From positions 2,453,001 through 2,517,000 of the forward strand of contig NC_089546.1 in NCBI RefSeq assembly GCF_040115645.1: a stretch of DNA of 64,000 bases. Reading direction: 5' to 3'. The stretch is from Euwallacea fornicatus. Taxonomy: Eukaryota > Arthropoda > Insecta > Coleoptera > Curculionidae. How positions within the stretch are numbered: position 1 is the stretch's first letter; each line of letters begins with the position of its first letter. Below are positions 12,979-23,969 of this stretch, one piece after another. The notes under the pieces are model-generated. The model did not search any database, had not been told where the DNA came from, and saw nothing but the letters and a program-made list of their open reading frames with translations. The translations under genes and the position numbers were made by a program.

Positions 12979-14026
12979 TTAACTTAGCAACTGTTTGAAA
13001 TGTTTACCGTTGACTTCTTGGTACAGCCTTAAACGACGATAAAACTAATTTCTCACATTTTCTAAAATATTCGGGGTGATTTACCTAATTTCTTCTCTTA
13101 TATATTCTTTGAGTTCGTCGATATCATGTCGTTTCGTACTGTAATTCTTTGATTTCAGGTATCTCCATAAAAAGAAATCGAGAGGAGTGAAATCAGGAGA
13201 TTTCAGCGGCCATTCTATTGAGCCTCTTCTTCCTATCCATCGATTTGGAAAAATTTCATATATGTAGGTCTGAGGGAATATTTCGAGAAAAATGTGTTGG
13301 TGCTTCATTTTGTAATCAAATTCGTTAGTCCGGCATGCCTGGATTCACTTCACTAGGAAACAAATTAGATAATGTACGAAATACTTCGTTTTCAAGAATT
13401 TGTAAGTATCAACCGCCATTTAAATTTTCATCGAAAGATATTAGTTCTAATATTCGGTTCCATATGCTACCTGGTCAAACATTTGTTTTTGCAGAGTAGT
13501 GTGTGTAACCTTCTCTCATCTAATGAGGATTCACTGCAGAGTAATATCGACAATTTTCTTTATTGACATGTCTGCTTAATATAAAAGTTGCCTCATTAAT
13601 AAACAGAATTCGTTCCATAGATATTTCTAATTGCTGAACAGTATTCATAATCCTTTTGCAAAATTCAATTCGTCAATCTCGATCAGCTTCAAGCAATTCT
13701 TTATGTATTTACATTTTATAATGCTGAATATTTTAATTTTTCAATGTTTTTCAAAGCGGATGTATTACTGATTAAATTGTCACAAGCTATTTGCCAGGTT
13801 GGTGTAATCGGCTTTCCTTCACTTGTCAAGAGTCCGTTAATTTTTGTATCTTCATCAATTTTTTGCAGTCTGTTCTTTGGGGCATTTCTCGCATGACCAT
13901 GATCTCTAATTTTTTTTCCATTTTACTTATGGTCCCTGCATTGATGGATAGCAAATCAGGATACTTTTGTCGACATAATTCAACAACCACATTTTGTGTT
14001 AGAATTTTGTCGCCGGTATCAGTCAT
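12979..14026 (-). pseudogene. Mariner-like transposase relic
   Basis: This is a decayed transposase of the IS630-Tc1-mariner superfamily, of the type whose last catalytic motif is SPDLTPLDFFLW. Reading downwards from 14026, the N-terminal part has an HTH-like stretch containing LCRQKYPDLLS. After a frameshift near 13915 it reads GHARNAPKNRLQK. Then come VNKENCRYYSAVNPH (about 13520) and WIGRRGSIEWP followed by SPDFTPLDFFLW (about 13190-13250). The C-terminus reads EVNGKHFKQLLS and then a stop at 12979-12981. The first acidic motif reads FINEATF where FSDE is usual, and the second LQNEAP where QQDGAP is usual. Both catalytic aspartates appear lost, and several stops are present. It is not functional. 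Confidence 0.85.
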
Positions 14027-14515
14027 TTTTGAAATTTAAATTTTATAAAATTCAGTTAAGTAAGGCATTATTTGCATATTTATAACTTACGTGACGTACT
14101 TCTTTTCTCTATTAAACGAAATAAAATAAATGTTGTATTAAAGGGATGCTCAGATAATTGTGGTATTTTAGAAATATTTAATTTAAAAAATTACAAAAAA
14201 ATAAACAACATTTAATTATGAAAACAATTTTATTTTAATATTATTTTGCTCTAAGATAAAAAGTAATATGTCGGATAAAGTTAGGTTCAAAAAATCTTTA
14301 AGATGATGTATCACTTGATCCTTCTTTCCATTTAATCTTTTAAGGGTAACTGTCACCCTAGCTAAGGAAGATGGCATTTATAGCATCAGAATGTTACTAC
14401 CAAAAAGTGTATCGGGTGAAATAAAATTTGACGTGTTTAAATAATTTTGCTAAAAATCAAATTCTATATAGATACCTAATTCATTCCAGTTAAAGTAACA
14501 TTTCTCTATGTGTAT
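12979..14515 (-). mobile_element. Mariner-like element, one end missing
   Basis: The right end carries a terminal repeat of about 270 bp (14245-14515). Its reverse complement matches the left terminal repeat of the copy at 52250, for example GTTACTTTAACTGGAAT, TTTGATTTTTA.CAAAATTA and TAGCTAGGGT. The body is a decayed transposase gene on the minus strand. No matching left repeat is found before 12979, where similarity stops at the transposase stop codon, so the left end has been deleted or replaced. Comparing the two copies is what reveals that the family has inverted repeats of nearly 300 bp. Confidence 0.75.
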
Positions 14516-16760
14516 CTATAACTCATAGAGTTTCTGAATAAAATACCAAATGTAATACATAATTGAAACGAGAATTTTATGACGACATTCAAGATGTTAA
14601 TATTCGATACCTAACCTATATTAAAATCTAAAGTATAATAATTTATTACCGAAAGCAAGAACTTAACAAGGAAACTCTCAATACTGCTAAGGAGTTCTCA
14701 AAAAAGTGTCCTAATAATATAAAACTTTCAGTCTTCTAACTGTAATCGTAAAAGAGTTATTTATAAAAAATGAAAACCGCCAAATCCGTTCTTTCCAGAT
14801 ATCTTCATAACTATTCGGAATTTAACCGTTATAAAAACAGATCATTAATTTGCTTTAAATTGCGCAATTTTTTCCTAATTTAAGTCACTTTGTATCTATT
14901 ATCGTTTACCGACACACTCTATAGCAACTTAATCAGTATCGGATCTAAAATTGAAACTCTACCACATCAACCCTTTAACGGATACTATTATTAAAATTCA
15001 AGAAAAAATTTAATTATAGAACGATAAGAAATAAGAGTTTTGTTATATGAAAAAGAACTAAAATTTACAAGAATCAAATGCAGACAACCACGATCTCTAG
15101 AATTTCATTAGAATATAGATCAACGTAATGATTATTGCTCTATAAACTTATGATGCAGAACTACATTATATAGCTCTTCCGCCAGACATATTTTTTCAAA
15201 TGTGTTATTGACTTTTAGAGCGATACGGGACAAGAGTTTTCTACTTATAATTCCGGTCTTCGAAAGTAGCCATTGAATGGTTTTTAGAATTGTTCTATTC
15301 GATGTGTTTTTCAGATGATTTTGAAGACGACTGATGGCAATAAAAATTGTTTAGCAACTTATTTAATATTCACATATTGCCTTTTATTGAATAAATCATT
15401 TGTGTACTGATAAACCTGTAAAGAAATATTTCGTGTTTGTGGAAAAAAGAGAAACCTTTATGTATTAGCCCTTTCTGAAGATCAAAGAATTCTTTCCTGC
15501 GGATTTGGTTTTTATTTAAGAAAAGCAAAGGCTGTCAAGCTAAGAAGCGACCAGTAAAAGTGATTTCTAGCGAAAATCTTGTTTGGGTGACATTCGTCGA
15601 TATGGTATCGCTAAGAAGATTGTCCCCAATGTTGAGCTACTTAAGTCGTATACTTTAATACCGTCAAACAGAAATAAAACTCATGACGAAGGTTTTATCC
15701 ACTACGTAAATAGATGTTCGTTAAGAATGAATTTCTGACATAGAAATAATTTCAGGTTTACCAAACGATTAATTCTTTGAAAGGGTTGATATGAAACTGC
15801 TTCTAAAATTTTACCCTGCAGCTTAGCATAAACTGTAGTCATTGGGTCTTTATTAAATTTCGTTGCAAAAGTACATGGTATAACGCGTTTATATTAAATT
15901 TCCAGCCGGTCAGTGGTGGAAGCGGCGACATCTGGCGACGGACGTTTTGCGGTCGCAATGTCATCTGGCCGGGAAAGTAACTGATGCGAGCATTGTTGCA
16001 GTGTTGCTGCTGTTTCATGAGAAAATTGCCAGAATTCTGGATGAGATTCCATTAGATATGGGACAAAATTTAGTTGCATTAGTGAAGATTTTTAAGGAAT
16101 TAATGAGTGATTTGGAGTGACAAACGCATCTCTCCGAAGGAAATGTTGACCGTTCTATTATAACGCGAGAACTAGGTACCAAATAGGTTTTAACTAATCG
16201 TAGATAATAGAAATTTAAGAAAAATTATCTGTAAGCTTATATGAAATTTTGTCTTCCTGATTAAAGTTTTCCTCCCACTGCACAGTTTGGAAACCAATGT
16301 ATGCATGTAGCCAGTAATGAGCCTGGCTGTATAAAACTATTTGGGAACTAAAACTGTTGGCGCTATTGTTTCAATTTAGTTTCCGGCCGAATTATTTCGG
16401 CTTAAATTTTTTATGTCGCCCTAGATTGAAAATAGGGCCCAGTAAACTGTTTTAATGCGAAAATTAAAATTTTGTAATTGTTCAATCGGGCGCAAGTGCA
16501 GCGTATCGGGCCCTTGTTGCTTCTCTTTTATCGTAGTTCATGTTTTAATATTGGTTTAGTGGCTGTTTAATGACTTTTCTCTCTCATTATTCCTCTATGT
16601 TCTATTTGTATAAAATATCTGAATTCCCTGTTTGACTAACAACTCTGAAACAAAACTATGGAAATCCAAAAAATTTTGTTTATGTTCTACATCACATATG
16701 CCCATAATACACTGTGTAATACAGTTACTGCACCACAATAAGGCTATTGGATATTCGACA
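14516..16760. other. Spacer, no gene recognised
   Basis: AT-rich DNA to about 15.85 kb, then a GC-richer patch at 15.9-16.1 kb and 16.3-16.55 kb. The minus-strand frame 15894-16079 shows no recognisable domain. A hairpin GCCGAATTATTTCGGC is present near 16387. At 16721 a 16-bp match to the terminus of the 7.8-9.5 kb Tc1 element appears. Confidence 0.4.
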
Positions 16761-17478
16761 TATACAGGGAGTACCAAAAATAAACAGTCATACGACATCC
16801 ACGAATTTTACGTCGAAAAACAATTTTATTTTGCTTTATAGACTACCATATGGTCCAGACAGAAATACAAAACCGTTTCAATAAAATTTAGGTGACGTCG
16901 AGAAAAACCTAAGCAGGATATTTTGCAATGTAAAATTATTTTTCAGTTCCACCAGCGGCGCGCGTAGCGCAAGACCGCTTAAAATTTTTGAAGAAAACAA
17001 ATAATACGACGCTGATTTTTCCGTGAATAATATATATTGTTTACTTTTTTGTTTTATCCTGAAGTAAATAGCTCCCTTGACATTTTATTGTATGATACAC
17101 TGTTTTTGAGAAAAAAAAATTATACTATTGTTATGTACCGCATTACCCTATCAAGAAAAGATTCTCATTAATTATTTTACGGGCTAGAAAACTTAAAATC
17201 AATGTTAAAATACACATTGATTTTTAAATAATTAATAACACTAAAAAGCCTGCAAAAATTGATCAAAATAATCATCATTTGTTCTGATGCAGACTTTAAC
17301 TTTAACTTAAACGGTTTTGGAGATCATTGAGTGTTTGACTTTTTAAAATTTTATTTTAACATCCAGTATTCCTGTAACAAAACATCTTTGAACCATAGTC
17401 TCTATAGCCAACTAGGGATATTTTTCAACGTAGAATTCGTGGTTAACGTGGCGTATTACTTTCGGGACATTCTGTATA
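16761..17478. mobile_element. MITE with long inverted arms, about 718 bp
   Basis: The left end reads TATACAGGGAGTACCAAAAA. The reverse complement of the right end reads TATACAGAATGTCCCGAAAG. Both continue into CACGAATT.TACGT.GAAAAA, then diverge, with further similarity inside (ATAAAATTT). Arms are about 130 bp or more. The centre is AT-rich and without a transposase frame. The ends and TA edges fit a non-autonomous mariner-like element. The two plus- and minus-strand frames at 16595-16841 straddle its edge and are not genes. Confidence 0.7.
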
Positions 17479-19503
17479 GTTGTAAAAATCGATAGCTCAG
17501 TTAGGGATTTCGCATCTTTCATTGCTTTGAATGTTAAGTACATAAAGCAGACCTAGAGTAAAATTAAAGCATAACTCGAAATTCTTTTTTCTGTGATTCT
17601 CAAGCTTTGAGTAAGCAATACCTGTTAGTGATCCGAAACCATGTTGTTTCAGTTCTTTAGCGCTTGTATCAGTTTATGTTGTTAAAAGTAACTTAACGAG
17701 CTCGTAAATATCAAGTTAACAAACGCTATAGAATTGGCACACACTCTTTGTTTACCGCAGTGCTCTTATAACTGAAAAATCAATGCTGATTTATTTTGAG
17801 GTAAATGCAAATGTGTTGCCCTTTCGGGAATGAAACATTGAAGAGCAAAGCTCTAAGCAAATGGAGAATGTTGCGTTATTCATGTATCGAGTTACATGAG
17901 AGGCCCATCTCGTTATCTCCAAGTAAATGGCTGGTGCATCCCAAAACACCTCGGGGCGACCGGATGCCATAGATTCACGTCACGGATGGTTAATATCGCT
18001 AATTACTCTTGTGCAAAGCTGCCAATAAACACGGTGAATCTGCCATTGTTCATCTCGAAATCTAATTAATTTACTTGATTACCAAACCGCAGTTTTATTG
18101 TTGTTTTCACATCGAAGCTTTCAGGTTGGAACCTATGGACTGCTTCCTGGATCATAAAGTGGTGAGCAGTGCAATTTCCAATCCCGCCGAAAGCCCGGCA
18201 AAATCATACTTTGTGCATTATGCAGTCGGTGTCGAGGGAGAACACTAATTAAGTTGGTTATTGAAGTATTAATTGATCTGGCAAAGGTACGTTTCTGATC
18301 GTTCATGCGGTTACGTACACTGCGTTAATTTGCTCTATTTAAACCTAAACTGCATCCATATATACATGTGTGTTTTTAGTACACCTTTATGTTCGTTTGG
18401 CAGTAATTGGGAAATATTGATCTTGCACATGTCAAAGGGAGGCTTTTGACCAGCCAAATAGAAGCTGTGTACATAGGACTATTGCGTTACTAATTACCAA
18501 AATTGTGAAGTTCTAAGAACCGTATTTCGCGAAAAGTTCACCGTCACCGAAAAATTACGACCTAAAAATAATTAAGTAAAATCAACGGTCCTCAAATGGA
18601 GTTATGCCTATCCGATTTCATCTAGCTTGCATAGCAATCCAATAAGCATATGCTTTAAAATCTTCAATTCGCTGGGAGGCAAAACTAAAAATACCCTTTT
18701 AACTAATAGGAGGTAACAACGAAGAAAAGTTTATTAATTATTGAAATTTATAGTTTCAAATTATTATGTTATCCATATAGTGCAGCTGGCCACGTCAATT
18801 AGGCTTACACTAACGTATAGAGGACGACAAAAAACTAGACTTCAATAATTATGTGTTCTAAAATGTAGAGATCTGCAGTATCAGTACCTCAGCAGCCTCA
18901 AATTTTCAAAACCAAAACAATATAAGATTCGAGGGTGATGGAGGTGAAAGTTTTTTTTAATTTTCAGAGAAGTTCAAGATGTCTATACGAAATACAGCTT
19001 GGCACATTCAGTAACCTGCACTAGTTTATAAAATAACTTTATTAAGTGAATTCTTTAGCATTTACAGCCTGTTATATCAATCCTAGAGTGGCCACATATT
19101 TTTTAATATCAAGATTGATTTAACTTATAAAAACATGGAAAGTCAAAAGGCATAAAATTCATAACACTCGATTAGAGCCAGCCGCTTTCGAGTTTGCATC
19201 AGGTTTTATGACCAATTTGCATTTCTCACCGTTCATAGAGTTGCGGATCCTACATTCGTTGTTTAAATTTAAACTGTACTCATACATGTTTGTGTTTAAA
19301 GTGTGTGCATTGAACTGGGCGCCATAGATTTGCCATTCTCACTAACACATATGATATTTACCATCATGAATATACGACGCAGACCAGTGAAATATCCATA
19401 ACGAAAACGGTAAAAATGTTTTATTGGCAACCACTCTTTGTGAATTTCTCATTTTATTTAAACACATACGGAACCAGAGGTGGACAAAATTCTAATTAAT
19501 GCA
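17479..19503. other. Spacer with GC-richer unique DNA
   Basis: The segment 17.82-18.30 kb is notably less AT-rich and contains a 60-codon plus-strand open stretch (18066-18248) including EPMDCFLDHKVV. It has no recognised domain. Two diverged direct repeats lie here: 18294-18400 resembles 19225-19320, and 18418-18545 resembles 25270-25405. I see no transposon coding sequence. Confidence 0.4.
18418..18545 (+). repeat. Dispersed repeat, partner at 25270-25405
   Basis: Matching landmarks in the same order at both places are TTGCACAT, CTGTGTAC, TATTGC.T(A)ACT, CAAAA.TGT.AAGT.CTAAGAA and a later AGTT. The similarity is moderate and broken by small indels. It could be a SINE or a decayed non-autonomous element; no ends are recognisable. 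Confidence 0.4.
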
Positions 19504-20951
19504 TATAGCTTGAAAAGTTTTCCATCACCTTGATTATTAGCTATTTTCATATGGTGCAAAAATATATAAAATATTAATTTATTTATGAATTTTGATTAAA
19601 AGTCAATTAGTTTGTATTATAATTATTTTGCCATTAAATTTTAACCTATAAAAAAAATTATTACACACAAAAAACTAAAATTTTCGTTTAAAGCTTTTAA
19701 CTTCAAAAAAATAAATTAATAACGTGTTTTTCTACTCTTGGCATCGATTCAACCTCAAAGACGTTACTGCATGCTTTGAGCAAAGTTAGCTATAAAATCT
19801 TGAGGAATGCGCTGCCATTATTTTGCAGCAGCTATAACAAGCTCCTGGAAGGTTCTAAAAAAATATCTTGAAAAGTTCATAGCTTTGGAAAGAACATCCC
19901 AAGCTCTAAAGAGTTCATGTCTGTCGATAAAACAGGATAATCTAACGATTGATCCCCTCATTTTCAAGGTAGTTATTTACTGCCATAGTACGATAAGGAC
20001 GGGCATTTTTGTCCATGAGGACACATCTGTTACCAACAGCACCTCGCAATCATTTAACACATGGATCCAAAATGTCTCTAATGCATCTATCGCTCGCTAT
20101 TGTTCCTTGAACATGAACTGAGTCCGTACGTGCGTACGACATTATAACAGACTCAAATATGGCACTTTCTCCCGCAAAAGGAGACACGGGACCAGCGTGG
20201 ACAAATTGAATGGTTCTTGTTGACTCTCTCCAGACTTGAACTCGGCGGCTATCATTTACGAAACCAATTCTGGTCTCATCGCAACAAAGAATAACATTAC
20301 AAAATTCTTCGGGGAAGAATATATTCTGTCCATCCCACTGCAATCGACGAAGTCTGTGTTGATATTGTAGCTGAGAAACCCTTATTGGTCGACGACATCG
20401 CAAACTAGACTGAATGATTCATCTACTTAACGTTGAACAAGAAACAACAACTCCAAGTGTATGTTTAACTCCCCTCGAAGCTTTAGTATTGCCATAGTAG
20501 TATTTCGCTGAATTGTTAAAATATATATAGTGATCCTGTCTTTGGTTAGTAACACACCTACAGTCACTTCAGGGTCTATCTTGCATAGCTTTAGTCTTTA
20601 AACAGCGAATTCAAATGCGGGAGACGTTAGTTTGAGAAACGCCTGTTCGTTCACCTACAAACTTCTAGGATTGCCATTTTTCCACTGAAGTCACTATTTT
20701 TGCAGGATAGATTTATGGTATCATCAGGCGATCTATCGTTTTGCTTCCAGCCTTAAAATAGTGATAGCTCAAACTATCAAAATAAACCTTTAACTCTTCA
20801 TTTTCAGAAAAACATATGTGAAACATTGTTTATCGATATAAAAAGTATACCATTCTTAGTAATAAACCAAAAATGAGAAGACGACAAAATTTTTTTTTTA
20901 ATTATATTAAAATACAAAACTCAGGTGATGTAAAACTCTTGACTCTGTATA
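19504..20951 (-). mobile_element. Tc1-like DNA transposon, second family
   Basis: The left end (19504) reads TATAGCTTGAAAAGTTTTCC. The reverse complement of the right end (20951) reads TATACAGAGTCAAGAGTTTT. Both run on through CATCACCT.GA, so short inverted repeats bracket about 1.45 kb. A decayed transposase gene lies between them on the minus strand. The element differs in sequence from the one at 7.8-9.5 kb. Confidence 0.72.
19745..20720 (-). pseudogene. Tc1-like transposase relic
   Basis: Decayed transposase of the Tc1 type. From the N-terminal side (about 20720) it shows VSQTNVSRI, a DRP segment and RQDHYIYIL, corresponding to the second helix-turn-helix region and its linker. The best-preserved block is 20403-20050 and contains LRCRRPIRVSQLQYQHR, CCDETRIGF (first catalytic aspartate kept), VWRES and IRDILDP. 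Downstream is MDKNARPYRTM (second aspartate kept). After that the frame is broken and the usual SPDLNPIE motif is not readable. The C-terminus fades near 19745. Two of three catalytic acids survive, but stops make the protein non-functional. Confidence 0.82.
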
Positions 20952-22048
20952 TTATATTTACAGCACAAACGAATACCTTTTGGAGAGTCTTTAATGAAAG
21001 ACGAATTGTGGAAAATAGTAAAACAAAATTTACTAGCTAAGAGATGCCAGTTAGTATTCTACCAGTCGTTGGTAAAATTTGATCAAATATCAATATTATT
21101 TTTAGGATAAATGCAAATGAAGAATGCATCAGAAGTAACGCCCGAGCGCACGAAATTAGATTCAGGGAGCTAAACCAAAACGAATACTGCAGGAAAAAAG
21201 CTTTAAAAATCACTTCCTCATTGCCATTGTAATGTAATTTATTCTCAATGTAAAATTCTCTTCCTTATAGTAAATTCCTTTTCTCGTTATCACACATCAT
21301 AAAATATAACCTCTAATCCAGACGAGCAAAATATTTGCAAAATTAGGATTTAGGAAAAAACTTTTAAAGTAAAAATAAATGGTTAACACCGATATATTGT
21401 ATTATATTTTTCATTTGAAATGTTGAGAATCATATCAATGGAAACGCCATTGGTGATATTCGGAACATTGTTTTTTCCTTAAAATGTGTGTCTATACCTA
21501 TTTTACGCTTAACCATTTGTCATAAAAATAATTAATGCTGAAACGGACTTTTCATGATAAGCTAAAAAAATAAAAATTTTTAACATCCTGTATTTCAGCC
21601 AGAAAATAAAATCGGAGTCATATTCGTATACACTTTTTTTCTTACTTCGGTCACGCTAACTTAGAGTAAGTTGTTGACAGCCTTATTCTGGAACACCCGG
21701 TATATGTAGCGCCAGATTAAGATTTACCATGTTGTGTGATTGTGTTACCTCCTCAAAGGGAAATGAAATTTAACACAAGTTTACAATTAAAAATATATTT
21801 TTTAAAAACATTCTACCACTTGGAGACGACACCGCAATTGATGACACATGTTTACAAGTTCAACAGCCTGATTTTAATACACTTTAAGTTCAATGGTTTA
21901 ATATTATGTGAAAAATACACTGCGCATGTTTAGAAGTAGATAATTTACATTTCTCACATTAAAGATATTTAAAATATATTTTGATTGTTTTTAATGGACC
22001 AGTATTTTAACATATTAACAATTCTACATGGTCAACATTGTCTGCAGT

Positions 22049-22050
<2 letters not shown>
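20952..22050. other. Spacer; one mariner-type terminus at its right part
   Basis: The end of an element reads CACCCGGTATA near 21695-21704. Its reverse complement, TATACCGGGTGTTCCAG, resembles the ends of the other long-TIR elements, and an inner copy of the motif (AACATCCTGTA) lies at about 21582-21592. I could not find its partner end. The rest is AT-rich without a recognised gene; the frame at 21736-21933 is unsupported. Confidence 0.45.
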
Positions 22051-22086
<36 letters not shown>

Positions 22087-22102
22087 GTGTGTGTGTGTGT
22101 GT
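22051..22102. repeat. (AT)n(TG)n microsatellite
   Basis: About 16 AT units (22051-22082) run directly into about nine TG units (22084-22102). The array abuts the first base of the mariner-like element that starts at 22102. Confidence 0.95.
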
Positions 22103-23915
22103 ATACAATGTGGCCCATTTAAAAGAATCCAACTGAAATATCTTTAATGGAATTTTTTTCTTCAGAAAACTCAAAGGCACGGAAACTTTACTTTTAAGGC
22201 GGACATTTTTAGATAATAAATTCGTAGGTGTAAAGTCATCTCCCTAAATGGGGTGGCAATCCCTTCAAGAATCTTAAAACGCGCGGGGGTTCAAGTGGCA
22301 CATCAAATCAAAGCTATTTCAATTCTCTTTACAAATATGCTAAACTTAATAAGAAATTCACCAATACTACAAAAAAAGATATTTATTATCGAATTTTTAA
22401 GATAATGTGATGGTTCTTTTTTAGTATTGACCAGGTAGTTTTTCCGGTTTTGCCACTCATCAAAATTGTAGCGCAAAATTTGTCGATTCGTTCGACGATT
22501 CATAGAATCATGGTTAACACTGGAAAAAGGATTGAAATTGTCACGATTTATTTCAAAAACAATGAAATAGCCTCAGAAACTACAAGAATTTTTAATGGAA
22601 GACATCCCGATAGGAATCTGAGCAATCCCTACCTGACGAATTTAATATTTAAATTCATGGAGACTGGATCCGTTGCTAACAAAAAAACATGAAAAGCGAG
22701 ATACTGTTACCAACGATGCTTCACAGATTGAAATTTTGGGACTTATTGAGGTGGATCATGTAAATCAAGAAAAGTTTATTTTATGCACCCGAAAATTAGA
22801 AGCAACTTCATGTTTTACACGTAGTAGTATTTACAGAATCTTGAAAAAGTATAATTTTCATCCTTAAAAGATGCGTTTCATTCATGAGCTCAATGAAGAT
22901 TATTCAGAATGCCGTATAAAATTTTGTTAGGTTATGAGTAAAAGCTTTTTGATCAATGACAATTTTTAACATTCTACATGTTTTTCTGAAAAATGCATAT
23001 TCTTTCTGAATGGTTTCGTTAACAGACAGAATTGCAAATATTGAAGTGATGTAAATCCAAGAATTATGAGAGGACAGCATTCACAGTATCCAAAAAAAAT
23101 GAATGCATGGGCTGGGATTTTAGGTAACTATATTGTTGGACTTCTTTTTCTACCTGATAACTTGACGGATGAATCTTACTATGATATGCTTCAAGACTTC
23201 ATCTATCCTCATATTCTGGATATGCTTGAAAACGACGATTAGGTCCCAGAAAATGATGAATAGTTTTAACATGATGGCGCTCAGATATGCAGTTTCTGTA
23301 CGTAATTTTTTTGATCGACATTTTTCTCAACACTAGATTGGTAAAAGAGGTTTTACTGAATGACCCTCAAGATCGCCTGATTTAACACCATTGTTTTTTT
23401 TTTCTCATGAGGTCATATAAAAACTGCTGTTAATAAAACGAAATCTACCTTTTTAGCAAATCTTCGCCTCCAAATAGTGATAGCATGTGGTAAAATAACT
23501 TCCGAAATGCTACAAAATGTTCGGGAAGAGGTTGAACAGACTTTACTCATGTATGGAAGTAAGTAGGTCGCATATTGTATAAAAGATTATTTAAAAATTA
23601 TTTTTTTTCGATTTATTTCACAGATATTTTACAACGGTTTTTTTTTTACAATATTTAAATGCAGAAGAAAAAAACTTCAGCATACATGTAAAGAGAATTG
23701 AAATAGCTTTGATTTAATGTGTCATTTGACCCCTGTGCTATTTACGATTCTTGAAAGTGTTGCCATCCCGTTTGAGGGGATGACTCTACACCTACGACTT
23801 TATAATCTGAAAATGTCCCATTTAAAAGTAAAATTGATGTGTCTCAGGGTTTTCCAGAAATAAAAAGCGTCCAAGATATTTCAGCTGGTGTGTTTTAAAT
23901 AAATCATCATGTATA
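22102..23915 (+). mobile_element. Mariner-like element with inverted repeats of about 240 bp
   Basis: The left arm 22102-22342 and the reverse complement of the right arm 23679-23915 align along their whole length with scattered differences. Shared landmarks are TATACA at the edge, CTGAAATATCTT, TACTTTTAA, GTAGGTGTA.AGTCATC, GG.TGGCAA and the block AATCAAAGCTATTTCAATTC. A TA bounds each side. The centre encodes a decayed transposase in the plus orientation. Length is about 1.81 kb. Inverted repeats this long are unusual for classical mariner elements (usually about 30 bp) but occur in some IS630-Tc1-mariner lineages. Confidence 0.88.
22511..23580 (+). pseudogene. Mariner-like transposase relic, nearly full length
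   Basis: Decayed transposase with the N-terminal helix-turn-helix region often annotated as DUF4817 (established family knowledge). The start at 22511 reads MVNTGKRIEIVTIYF, then SNPYLTNLIFKF and ETGSVANKK. A second frame carries TRSSIYRILKKYNFHP followed by a stop (22868). Further on are FFLNGFVNRQNCKY, SDVNPRIMRG, AWAGILGNYIVGLLFLP and LTDESYYDML (about 23110-23200). The end reads MLQNVREEVEQTLL (about 23510). Catalytic motifs are damaged: FSEK where FSDE is usual, the second motif follows a stop (HDGAQ), and SPDLTPLFFF lacks the usual final aspartate of PLDFF. Multiple stops and frameshifts make it non-functional. Confidence 0.88.
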
Positions 23916-23969
23916 TCTACAGTTTAAATATAAATGGCATTTCAGTTTTGTAAGATTTATCAGCATTTT

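Noticed and set aside
18126..18160. Possible micro-exon between TTTCAG and GTGAGC
   Set aside because: The splice-like signals alone are weak in AT-rich DNA, and neither side offers a continuing coding exon.
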